Assembly: GCF_000741715.1 (NCBI RefSeq)
Contig: NZ_JGZN01000017.1
Span: 1-64,000, forward strand
DNA: 64,000 nucleotides
Direction: 5' to 3'
DNA from: Bifidobacterium saguini DSM 23967
GTDB lineage: Bacteria > Actinomycetota > Actinomycetes > Actinomycetales > Bifidobacteriaceae
The translations under genes and the position numbers were made by a program. Below, piece by piece: positions 25,570 through 33,568 of this stretch (within the stretch, counting starts at the first letter, position 1; every line of letters starts with the position of its first letter). The notes under the pieces were generated by a model. It worked only from the letters and a program-made list of their open reading frames with translations, was not told the origin of the DNA and did not search any database.

Positions 25570-25679
25570 ATGTCAACGGATGAAGTTCATACCGATGGCG
25601 AGGTTTTTCAAACCCCATAACTGAACCCTTCTTCTCTCTTCTCTCTCACCCGGCGCTTCTCACGCCGGGTTTCTTTTTT
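25570..25679 (+). ncRNA. Candidate small RNA ending in a strong terminator
   Basis: CCCGGCG (25649-25655) and CGCCGGG (25663-25669) form a stem followed by TTTCTTTTTT, a textbook intrinsic terminator. No ORF with a ribosome-binding site precedes it after the metG terminator. The 25570-25648 segment contains GGTTT-TTC-AAACC and a pyrimidine-rich run. TATATAG near 25560-25566 could be a -10. The 5' end is a guess. Confidence 0.35.
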
Positions 25680-25777
25680 GGCATGAAGCCCGACGCGCTG
25701 CCGACGGTATCTAATACCCCCTTAGGAGGCAGATCTATGCTTTAAGGGCATAGGTTATCTGCTGAAATACGTGAGTG

Positions 25778-26085
25778 CTGTCTCGGTTGCCGAACGAACC
25801 GGTTTATGCGCGAACCGTGCCATTTTTCCTTGTCCCGGTAATTCATTTTGAATCTTTTTTGAGGAACCGAGACAGATTTCGACTTAAATCAAATCAACTC
25901 GATTACGCACGTCAAAAGAAAAAGCTTGAAATTTCAACGTTTTGGATTGTTGGTGTTCTCGTTGCTCAGGCAATATAGTCATATAGATTGTCTCGGTTGC
26001 TTGTAAAAGGGCGTAATTGCGAACCGGGACAGCAGGAAATGTCCCGGTTGCCCCGTTAATCGATTGACACAACTACCGAGACATG
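25778..26085. repeat. GTCTCGGTTGC repeat array
   Basis: The core (G)TCTCGG/TCCCGG with its complement occurs at 25780, 25830, 25862, 25988, 26019, 26040 and 26073, in alternating orientation. The copy at 25988-26032 aligns with 9678-9721 over about 45 bp (TTGTCTCGGT, GCTTGTAA and AATTGCG shared), with the paired A-T swapped in the stem. It is a dispersed hairpin family. Confidence 0.65.
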
Positions 26086-26164
26086 AACTTGGTCATATCC
26101 GGTCCTCGTTCAGGACATATACGGATATGCGCATTGAGATCAAGCCTGGTGCTCAAGTTTTGAG

Positions 26165-27181
26165 CTATTGCTTCTGCTTGCGCTGAGCAATTTGCGCGAG
26201 TGGAGTTTCGGTCACGGTGAAATTCGTGGAAGCCCCTCGTAACGTTAGTTGTCTGGCGGCATGATAAGCGAGCTCGGCTCGAGACGGCTCGTCGGCCAGA
26301 TTCGAGGCGGTTGCGATAATGACAACCCAATCGTGATGCCGCAATTTCTCTCGTTTCTCTTGGTCTCGACGCCATTGTGCTTTGTCGGTGCGATGCTGGT
26401 CGCCGTCGTACTCGATTGCGACGCGGAACTCAGGCCACGCCAAATCTACCGTTATAGGCGAGCCGTTTTTGAAGGTTATGCCTGGAACCACATAATTGGT
26501 CACGGACTGTGGAAGTCCATATTTGGTGGTTGTGATTCGGATCTCCGATTCTTTTGGGGAGTCTACGTATGGTGCCGTGAACTTCAATGCAAGTAAACAG
26601 GATGATTTCGCATTGAACTTCGGCATGTTTCTTATGCATGCGGCCATGTCTCGCTGTATGCCTTCGGGGTTTCGCCCGTGAGCCAGGTTTGGTTGCCGTG
26701 CTATTGCGGTAATGATTGCGTCTGCGAGGATTATGAGAGATTCAAGTGAGCAATGCGATGCGAGTTGTGCCCAAGTGTGCACTAAATCTAATGCATATAC
26801 GTATTTGTTGATGCGTACATTCCTGGCCATGTGAAGCGGCTTCCAAACATGTGGGACTGTTGGCAGACTTACAGTTCGCAATCTTTTCCTGTGGGAGCTG
26901 GATACGGTATGCAAAACGGTAGCGTCCATAGCGCATCCGCTTGGTACGGGTACTGATTGCAGTAGCAATGATGTGGTCATGCCGAAGAGCAAGGGTTGTT
27001 TGATTTGCTGCGCGGCGTCGGTGCAGCGCTTGATGGTGTCACGTTTTTGTTGAGCAAGATTTTCGTGCATGGTTGCACTTGAAGTATCGGTAATGATTGT
27101 GTGCCTCGGCTGGCGATACTCCGCCTCATGGCCGAGGATGCGCTCATCTTCGAATACTCCAGATGGAGGTGTGCTGTTCAT
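26165..27181 (-). CDS. DUF559-type endonuclease-like protein
   Basis: 338 residues. The C-terminal part, VDLAWPEFRVAIEYDGDQHR followed by WRRDQEKREKLRHHDWVVI, is the DUF559/Vsr-like PD-(D/E)xK nuclease fold with D...E-x-D spacing. The N-terminal two-thirds are not recognised but resemble AbiEi-type HTH-plus-domain proteins. Function is unknown; such genes are common orphan genes in actinobacteria. The start is not supported by a Shine-Dalgarno, and ATG at 27070 is an alternative. Confidence 0.75.
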   Translation of the reverse strand: MNSTPPSGVFEDERILGHEAEYRQPRHTIITDTSSATMHENLAQQKRDTIKRCTDAAQQIKQPLLFGMTTSLLLQSVPVPSGCAMDATVLHTVSSSHRKRLRTVSLPTVPHVWKPLHMARNVRINKYVYALDLVHTWAQLASHCSLESLIILADAIITAIARQPNLAHGRNPEGIQRDMAACIRNMPKFNAKSSCLLALKFTAPYVDSPKESEIRITTTKYGLPQSVTNYVVPGITFKNGSPITVDLAWPEFRVAIEYDGDQHRTDKAQWRRDQEKREKLRHHDWVVIIATASNLADEPSRAELAYHAARQLTLRGASTNFTVTETPLAQIAQRKQKQ

Positions 27182-27245
27182 AGTGCCACGCTAACGAAGA
27201 GCGAATTTCTGCGCCACCTGAATCGACTTATGTGGTTCGAGCTTC

Positions 27246-27269
27246 TGTGGATAACTCGAATGTGGATAA
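27246..27269. promoter_or_regulatory. Pair of perfect DnaA boxes
   Basis: TGTGGATAA occurs at 27246-27254 and 27261-27269, 15 bp apart in the same orientation. Together with the cluster at 23208-23264, each set lies upstream of an AbiEi/DUF559-type gene. Confidence 0.45.
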
Positions 27270-27285
27270 CTGAAATATCCAGCCT

Positions 27286-27335
27286 GGCAAATAATGGCAA
27301 AGGGCGTCCGGGTGTCTGATGGCAAATTTTGGCAA
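27286..27335. promoter_or_regulatory. TGGCAA boxes at 10-bp spacing (set 1)
   Basis: TGGCAA occurs at 27286, 27296, 27320 and 27330, i.e. two pairs each exactly 10 bp apart. The set ends 97 bp before the small ORF at 27432. The same arrangement, longer, is at 29196-29300. Confidence 0.5.
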
Positions 27336-27431
27336 TTGCTCTGGGTAATAAGCTGAAACACAGGTGTATGGATGGCCTACCGCAATTGAAGCGGTGGGAA
27401 CGACGAAGCCGTACGGAAAGGACGAACGATC

Positions 27432-27602
27432 ATGGTAGATCAGGTTATTGTCGCGGGTGCAGTTCTTGCTGCAGATTGGCAGAATGCTTTGGTCTCTACC
27501 GGCAGTACGCTGGGCAAAGCCGCCGTCGTGATGGTAGTGGTCGGTATTGGTGGTGCTGTGATCGATGCCGTTGCCCGTTACATCAAGAACCGTTTTATGT
27601 GA
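27432..27602 (+). CDS. 56-residue single-helix membrane protein
   Basis: A short ORF with AAAGGA 9 nt before ATG 27432 and TGA at 27600. The protein begins MVDQVIVAGAVLAADWQ, has a hydrophobic Gly/Val stretch (KAAVVMVVVGIGGAVIDAV, about residues 30-48) and ends with the basic tail RYIKNRFM. The layout, a short amphipathic start, one membrane helix and a cationic end, is seen in small membrane proteins, leaderless bacteriocins and phage coat proteins, but I can name no homologue. It stands alone, with TGGCAA boxes upstream. Confidence 0.6.
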   Translation: MVDQVIVAGAVLAADWQNALVSTGSTLGKAAVVMVVVGIGGAVIDAVARYIKNRFM

Positions 27603-27692
27603 CATATATACGGGGTGCCGCCGCTGCTTTTACTTCGCACGCATACCGGCTCAGTCTCGGCGTATATGCGCGAAACTATCCCCTCCTATCGC

Positions 27693-27730
27693 AAAAAGCG
27701 TGCACTGAGCGATGTTTAGTACACGCTTTC
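27693..27730. terminator. Bidirectional terminator
   Basis: AAAAAGCGTG (27693-27702) pairs with CACGCTTTC (27722-27730). It separates the 56-residue ORF from the convergent binding-protein gene and has A/T runs on both sides. Confidence 0.7.
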
Positions 27731-27745
27731 TGTGATTATTAATTA

Positions 27746-29089
27746 TTACTTAACTGTGAAGCCTTCCTGCTGACCGTAGGTCTTGAGTGAATCGCCCCAC
27801 TGCACTAAGGCATTCTGCAGTGTGATTTTGCCGTGGTATGCCTGTCCGATGGAATCGACTGCGATGGAGTTCGCGTATGCCATGTATGGCAGGTATTCGA
27901 ACTTGGTACTTACGTCTTTCGAAGCTTTGGCAATTACTTGATGCGTGGCCTGCCCGCCGAAGAACGCGTCCTTTTCATTCAGCCAGTCGCTGTCTGAGAG
28001 CACGGAATTGAGCGGCGGCAGTCCACCTTGTGCAAGATTGACTTTGACGCCGCCGTCATGCGCGAACCACTCGGCAAATTCGTAGGCCGCCTTTGCTTTG
28101 GCGTCATCGGTGCCCTTGGGCAGAGCCAGTGCGCCGCCGCCATTCTCTCCGTTCGCATGTTCTCCGGCTGCGTACTGTGGCATTGGAGCGATGCGCCACG
28201 AACCCTTGGTTTGCGAGAGGTTCTTCTGCATGGAAGAGACCATCCATGCGCCGGTGAGCAAGGTGGCGATGGAGCCGTCGTCCAGCTTGCGCCACCATTC
28301 GTCGCTCCAGCCTGTGGTGGAGGTGTCGATGAGGTTGTCATCCAGCATCGGCTGCCACATGCCGGTGAATTTCTTCACGTTCTTGCCGCTAAAGTTCACG
28401 CTTACGGTAGTGCCGTCCACGTTGAATGGTTGCGCGCCCGCCTGCCAGAGCATCGAAGTGATGAAGCCGCCGTCACCCGTATCGTTGGTGATGTGTGCGC
28501 TGCCGGGCAATGCTGCAACCTTCTGCGCGGCTGTTCGGTATTCATCCCACGTGGTCGGCGCGGAAGTTACGCCCGCTTTCGCTAGCACGTCTTGGTTGTA
28601 GAACATCACCATCGGGCCGGAGGAAATCGGCAGACCGTAAGGCTCGCCGCTCACGGATACGTTATTTTGCGCGGCCTTGGTGAAGTCTCCGCGAATCTTG
28701 CTGAAACCGTAATCATTCATCGATCGCAGCTGATCCGAGATGGCGAATTGATGCACGGCGTTGTAATCGAGGTAAACCACGTCCGGAATGCCGCGGCCGG
28801 CGTTGATTGCGTTGGTCAACTGCATGTATTCGTCTTCGTTTGCGCCGGCATTGGTTACTTTGACTTTGATGTTCGGGTGGTTTTTTTCGAATGCGGTGAC
28901 GAAATCATTGATGGTGGACTGCCAGGTCCACAAGGTGATTTCTGTGGTTCCGGAGCTGTTCTGCTCGCCGTTCGCTCCCGAGATACTGCCGCAGCCGGTT
29001 GCGGCAGCAATCAGGCTGAGGGCTACGGCTGTAGCAGCGGCTGTGCGAATCCTCGATAGGTGAGAGGCTTGGCGAAGCGGACGAGACAT
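27746..29089 (-). CDS. Orphan sugar-binding lipoprotein
   Basis: 447 residues from ATG 29089; the longer frame adds ten residues before the signal peptide. A lipoprotein signal ends with Cys at about residue 33 (AATGC). The mature protein is a family-1 solute-binding protein (ITLWTWQSTINDFVTAFEKN, GAWMVSSMQKN, EFAEWFAHDGG). No permease or ATPase gene is adjacent, which is unusual. It is divergent from the GH2 gene across the TGGCAA array, so the two may share control. It may serve permeases encoded elsewhere. Confidence 0.9.
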   Translation of the reverse strand: MSRPLRQASHLSRIRTAAATAVALSLIAAATGCGSISGANGEQNSSGTTEITLWTWQSTINDFVTAFEKNHPNIKVKVTNAGANEDEYMQLTNAINAGRGIPDVVYLDYNAVHQFAISDQLRSMNDYGFSKIRGDFTKAAQNNVSVSGEPYGLPISSGPMVMFYNQDVLAKAGVTSAPTTWDEYRTAAQKVAALPGSAHITNDTGDGGFITSMLWQAGAQPFNVDGTTVSVNFSGKNVKKFTGMWQPMLDDNLIDTSTTGWSDEWWRKLDDGSIATLLTGAWMVSSMQKNLSQTKGSWRIAPMPQYAAGEHANGENGGGALALPKGTDDAKAKAAYEFAEWFAHDGGVKVNLAQGGLPPLNSVLSDSDWLNEKDAFFGGQATHQVIAKASKDVSTKFEYLPYMAYANSIAVDSIGQAYHGKITLQNALVQWGDSLKTYGQQEGFTVK

Positions 29090-29411
29090 GTGCAGACACT
29101 CCGATGTTGAACTGGACAATATGCAAACTTCCGAAGGCAGAGTTTACCCATACTGCGCTCGGAGAAGTGGCCAGAACTGACATTTCTCCGATAAATGGCA
29201 AAGACTGGCAATTCTTGGGCGAAAAACATGCAGCCGCATGTGGCAAGGAATGGCAAAAACTGGCAAAGTTGCGCAAAACTTGGATGGCAAAAAACGGCAA
29301 ACAAAGTCGCGCCCCTATGGTGAGCCATGTGATTCGGCACAGCACAGCGAAGAAACTGTAGCAGGCCGATGCGAAGACCAAAGAATCGATGAGGAATCGA
29401 AAGGGATTGCA
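29090..29411. other. Divergent control region with TGGCAA array
   Basis: 322 bp without a gene, between the orphan binding protein and the GH2 enzyme. The phased TGGCAA boxes are its main feature. The GH2 start has AAAGGGA upstream. Confidence 0.6.
29196..29300. promoter_or_regulatory. TGGCAA array at 10-bp period (set 2)
   Basis: TGGCAA occurs at 29196, 29206, 29241, 29251, 29261 and 29285, with close variants GCGCAA at 29271 and CGGCAA at 29295. Successive boxes are 10 bp apart within each run, so they lie on one face of the helix. The array ends 112 bp before the GH2 start. It looks like a cooperative direct-repeat operator or a bending element. Confidence 0.6.
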
Positions 29412-32400
29412 ATGAGGCTCAACCTCAATGGTGTGTGGGACTTCTACCCGAACGGTGGGCAGGAGCGTTTTGACATCGTCGTGCCGACTTGGTGGGACTC
29501 GTTGCCCGCCACCACCGGCTACCCGGCTGAATGGGAGAAGGGCTTGCACCACGGTGTATACGTCAAGACCGTGGATCTGCCGGAGGACATCACCGATGAG
29601 GACGTATTCCTTCACGTTGGCGCACTTGCCACGCTCGGCAAGGTATTCGTCAACGGTCAGTCCGTCGGCCCGCTGACGACCAAGGGTTACCTGATGACCC
29701 TGCTGCCGTACGACCTCGATATCAACAATGTGGTCAAGGCCGGTGCCAACGAGATTCGCATTGAAGTCTGGTCCGTCAAGGCTTTGCCGGAGGACGCGCT
29801 GGCCACTGAGGGTGGCCCTGATCGCCTGCTCTTCCCATTCGGCGTGGAAAACATCGTCGGCCGTGTAGGCATCGGCGAGGACGTTGCCATCGTCACCAAG
29901 CCGAAACTGCGCATCGATGATCTGCAGATTATGCCGGACCTCAAGAAGAACGCCGACCCGTCCGACGACGAACTCGCCGTCAACGTGACCATCGTCAACC
30001 ACACTGCAGCCGATGCCGACCTGAAGCTCACCGCCGCCGTGCATCCGTTCAAGGGCGATACCGATACCGCTGCGCTCACCTTCGACCCTGCCGACGTGCA
30101 CGTTGCAGCCGGCGAAAGCACGGTAGTGAAGCTCGCCAAGGGTTGGTCGACCGCTCATTACTGGTCCCGCACCGACCCATTCCTGTACACGGTGGATGCT
30201 GCCATCGCTGAAGCTGATGCCAAGCCGGTGCACGAATACTCCGACCGTTTCGGCTTCCGCCAGTTCTGGCGCGAAGGCGACAAGTACATCATCAACGGCG
30301 TCAAGATTCGCCTGCGCGGCGACTCCCTGTGCCTGCTCAACCAGGGCGACCGCGATCTGATCAACGAGATCGGCGACTCCTACGGCGTGATCCTTGACGA
30401 CAACCACGCAATGGACGAAATGGCCAAGGCCTGGCTCGATGCCTACCGCCACGCCAACTGCAATATCATCCGTAACCACATTCGTTCCGTGCCATCCCAT
30501 GTGCTGATGGACCATGCGGACGAAACCGGCATGCTGCTCGAAGAGGAAACCGCGTTCTGGAACCCGGGTTCTACCTCCAATGTGTCCCTCGATCCGCCGT
30601 ACTACCTGAACTACTCCGACGAGGCCATCGGCTACTATACCGAATGGGTTGAGCGTTGGGTGCGCGAATACCGCAATCACCCGTCCATCGTGCTGTGGTC
30701 CACCACCAACGAGGCCTGGAACCCGAACGACGCCGAGATTCTCATTCCGCCGCTGGAAGCTGCCGCCAATCGTGAGGATCCGACCCGTCTGGTGATGAAC
30801 GACGGCTTCAACAAGCCGATCACCAACGAGGACTCCCGCCACTACTTCGGCGGTTACCCCTCCGGCATGACCTCCGCGCCCGACATCTATGATCTCTACC
30901 AGATCGACGGCGACCTACCGCTCGGCGCTGGCGAAGAGTTCTCCGTCTCCACCGCAGGCATCCCGCAATACGCCGAGGACGGCACGATCAAGGACATCTA
31001 CCACGGCCGCCTGAACGGCAACCCGGACACCATCTCCCGTGCCGACTTCGGCCGCGAAGTGGGCCGCGTGACCCGTGGCGTTCGTACCACGCGTATGGCC
31101 AACTGGAAGCCGTTCTGCCTGTCGATGTTCATCTACGACAACATCGAGAAGGTCATCGAGCTCGATCAGGAGCACACCAAGCACGGTCTCAACCCGAAGG
31201 CTCTGCTGCGTCCGCAATTCGACCCGACCGCCGAAGGCGACGCCCGCTGGATTGAAGGCGATGGCTACCGCTACTTCGCCAACTCCTACGCCGATGTAGC
31301 CGCATTCGACAAGGAATTCGACAAGGAGCCGCGTCTCGGCCTGCCGCACCACATCTACCAGCTTGGCACCGCATCCCAGCGCACGCTGCTCGTCTACAAC
31401 GACGAGGAGATCGACGGCACTGAACTCGAGGTCCGCTGGGCGGTCTCCGCTCACAACACGCAGGATGGCACTGTTCGCGAAGTCGAATCCGGCTCCAAGA
31501 CCATCACCGTGGACCACGGCGAATTCACCGAACTGCCCATCACCATCCATGTGCCCGGCGAAGTGGAAACCTACGAATCCAAGCTCATCGAAACCCTGAG
31601 CGTGGTGAAGAACGGCAAGCTCAAGTTCACCGAAGACAACTTCCTCGGCTGGATTGGCCGCCCGGCCCCCGCCAAGATTGGTGCCAGCCGCGAAGTCATC
31701 GATCTCGGCACCGTGGACTGGGTGTCCCGCAACGTCAAGCACTGCCTGCACCTGAAGCAGGAAGGCGGCGCGCTGAGCGAAAAGTGGACCGCCCGCGTGG
31801 TGGATGACGCTAATGGTTCTATCAGCTTCGAACGCCTCGCCGGCAATCTGCGCCACGAGCAGGAGCTGTTCTACACCGTGAACGTGGCCAGCCTCGAATC
31901 CGGCAAGGCATACACCGGTCAGATCGAATACACCGGCGAGAACGGCGACACTGTCACCGTTACCGTGAAGTTCACCGCTGGCAAGATGCCATGCAAGTGC
32001 CAGGCCGCCAACAAGGCCTTGGGCGCAACCGTGCGCGTCAGTTCCTCCTCCGAGCGCTACGGCTGGACCGTGGCCTCCCTGGTTGATGGTGAATTTAACG
32101 CCGATTACAACCACTTCGGCTGGTCCAGCGAACCAACCAAGGAGAACCACTCCGAATGGGTTTCCCTGAAGCTCGCCGAGCCGACCACCGTGGCTCAGGT
32201 TGTGCTTGCCCCGCGTGGCGAGAACCCTGGCGGTACCGTTGCCGAAGCCTTCCACGGCGAAGGTGAAGGCGTCGGCGGTGTGCAGGAATTCGCCGCAGGC
32301 CACCGCGCCTTTGATCCGAACCAGGGCCAAGGCTTCCCGGTCGACTTCACTATTTCCGTCTCCGCAGACGGCAACGCTTGGACCAAGGTCGTTGACAAGC

Positions 32401-33467
32401 ATGACTATGCACTGCCCGCCAACGGCAAGCCGCGCGCGTTCGACTTCGCCCCGGTAGACAACGTGCGTTTCGTCAAGCTGGAAGCCTCCAAGCTGCGCGC
32501 CAACCCGAACGAACACGACGAGTATGCGCTGCAGCTCGTGGAAATCGCCGTTTACGCTGATGCTCACATGCCGGCTATCCCGTCCGAACCTACCGACGTG
32601 AAGGCATCCGTGCAGTCCCACGATGTGCAGGTCAGCTGGAAGTTTGCTTCCGATGGTCGCTCGCCGATTCTTGGCACCAAGCTCACCCTGACCAACGCAG
32701 CCGGCGAAATCATCCCGGCCGAAGTCACCGGAACCGACACCTACGCGCTGATCAGCGACGTGCCGGCCGGAGAATGGACCGTCACCGTGCAGGGTCGCAA
32801 CGAAATCGGTGAAGGCGAAAGCGCCACGTCCCAAGTCTTCAAGGTCGGCCGCGAAACCGCCAACGAAGTTGACGATCAACTGCCGCAGCCCAAGGCTCCA
32901 GTCGCCGAATTGCTGGTGGAATCCGGTTCCGTGGCTGTCTCCTGGAATGACGTGGACATCCGCTCCGGTTTCGGCAAGGGCGGCACCAACATTCACCTGA
33001 CCCCGGCTGATGCTTCTGCTGAGGCCGCACTGCCCAAGCGCGTGGCATGGACCCCGACCGGCACCACCGCCTATACCTTCACCGATGTGGCGCGCGGTAC
33101 CTATCAGGTGACCATCGAAGCTACCAATGGCGAAGACAAGATTTCTCAGCCGTGTGAACCGAGTGAGCCGATCATCGTGGCCGCAGTACCCGCCAAGCCG
33201 AACAAGCCGGGCGTAACCTCCACCGCCGACACGATGAACGTCACTTGGAAGGCTCCGGCAGACGGCGGCACCGCCATCACCTCCTACGTGCTGACCCTGC
33301 GCAACCTCACCGAGAACACCGTCAAGGTGGTCAAGGCCGAGGCCAGCGAGGAAGCCAAGAGTGTATCGGGCTTGACGGCCGGCAACTACACGGCATCCGT
33401 CATCGCAGTCAATGCGATCGGCATGTCCGCAGAGTCCAGCCCATCCCTGCCCTGCCTCATTAAATAA
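29412..33467 (+). CDS. Glycoside hydrolase family 2 enzyme, multidomain
   Basis: 1351 residues from ATG 29412. Order: N-terminal sugar-binding beta-sandwich (about 1-130), immunoglobulin-like domain (about 170-290), TIM barrel (about 300-600) with the acid/base pair NE at about 433-434 (WSTTNEAWN) and a likely nucleophile Glu at 508/509 (EEFSVSTAG). This is followed by a beta-rich region, an F5/8-type C domain (about 859-1053) and three fibronectin-III domains (about 1056-1351). No signal peptide or anchor is visible, so it appears cytosolic. It probably removes terminal sugars from imported glycans; activity could be beta-galactosidase, glucuronidase or mannosidase-like. It is followed by GPH transporters. 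Confidence 0.9.
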   Translation: MRLNLNGVWDFYPNGGQERFDIVVPTWWDSLPATTGYPAEWEKGLHHGVYVKTVDLPEDITDEDVFLHVGALATLGKVFVNGQSVGPLTTKGYLMTLLPYDLDINNVVKAGANEIRIEVWSVKALPEDALATEGGPDRLLFPFGVENIVGRVGIGEDVAIVTKPKLRIDDLQIMPDLKKNADPSDDELAVNVTIVNHTAADADLKLTAAVHPFKGDTDTAALTFDPADVHVAAGESTVVKLAKGWSTAHYWSRTDPFLYTVDAAIAEADAKPVHEYSDRFGFRQFWREGDKYIINGVKIRLRGDSLCLLNQGDRDLINEIGDSYGVILDDNHAMDEMAKAWLDAYRHANCNIIRNHIRSVPSHVLMDHADETGMLLEEETAFWNPGSTSNVSLDPPYYLNYSDEAIGYYTEWVERWVREYRNHPSIVLWSTTNEAWNPNDAEILIPPLEAAANREDPTRLVMNDGFNKPITNEDSRHYFGGYPSGMTSAPDIYDLYQIDGDLPLGAGEEFSVSTAGIPQYAEDGTIKDIYHGRLNGNPDTISRADFGREVGRVTRGVRTTRMANWKPFCLSMFIYDNIEKVIELDQEHTKHGLNPKALLRPQFDPTAEGDARWIEGDGYRYFANSYADVAAFDKEFDKEPRLGLPHHIYQLGTASQRTLLVYNDEEIDGTELEVRWAVSAHNTQDGTVREVESGSKTITVDHGEFTELPITIHVPGEVETYESKLIETLSVVKNGKLKFTEDNFLGWIGRPAPAKIGASREVIDLGTVDWVSRNVKHCLHLKQEGGALSEKWTARVVDDANGSISFERLAGNLRHEQELFYTVNVASLESGKAYTGQIEYTGENGDTVTVTVKFTAGKMPCKCQAANKALGATVRVSSSSERYGWTVASLVDGEFNADYNHFGWSSEPTKENHSEWVSLKLAEPTTVAQVVLAPRGENPGGTVAEAFHGEGEGVGGVQEFAAGHRAFDPNQGQGFPVDFTISVSADGNAWTKVVDKHDYALPANGKPRAFDFAPVDNVRFVKLEASKLRANPNEHDEYALQLVEIAVYADAHMPAIPSEPTDVKASVQSHDVQVSWKFASDGRSPILGTKLTLTNAAGEIIPAEVTGTDTYALISDVPAGEWTVTVQGRNEIGEGESATSQVFKVGRETANEVDDQLPQPKAPVAELLVESGSVAVSWNDVDIRSGFGKGGTNIHLTPADASAEAALPKRVAWTPTGTTAYTFTDVARGTYQVTIEATNGEDKISQPCEPSEPIIVAAVPAKPNKPGVTSTADTMNVTWKAPADGGTAITSYVLTLRNLTENTVKVVKAEASEEAKSVSGLTAGNYTASVIAVNAIGMSAESSPSLPCLIK

Positions 33468-33500
33468 TCAAGATTTTGCCGCTGCTTCGGCTGTGGCGAA

Positions 33501-33534
33501 CGGTGTGATGCAAGGGAAGGCTTGCATCACACCG
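33501..33534 (+). terminator. Perfect hairpin between GH2 and transporter genes
   Basis: CGGTGTGATGCAAG (33501-33514) pairs perfectly with CTTGCATCACACCG (33521-33534). There is no T-run, so it may be a processing or partial-termination site within an operon. Confidence 0.55.
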
Positions 33535-33568
33535 GAAATAAATAGAAAGAACTAAGGAGTTCTCAATA

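Larger units (their letters stand above)
25379..26164. other. Long gap after metG
   Basis: 786 bp with no convincing gene. It contains the metG terminator (25416-25453), a second strong terminator (25648-25679) with no gene before it, a CAGAT-CTATGC/GCATAG-ATCTG stem near 25730-25762, and the GTCTCGGTTGC repeat family from 25778 to 26085. Confidence 0.6.

Noticed and set aside
26249-26596. Plus-strand ORF inside the DUF559 gene
   Set aside because: Antisense shadow; the nuclease-fold motif lies on the minus strand.
27432-27602. Filamentous phage coat protein
   Set aside because: Only the general charge and helix layout agree; there is no phage gene context.
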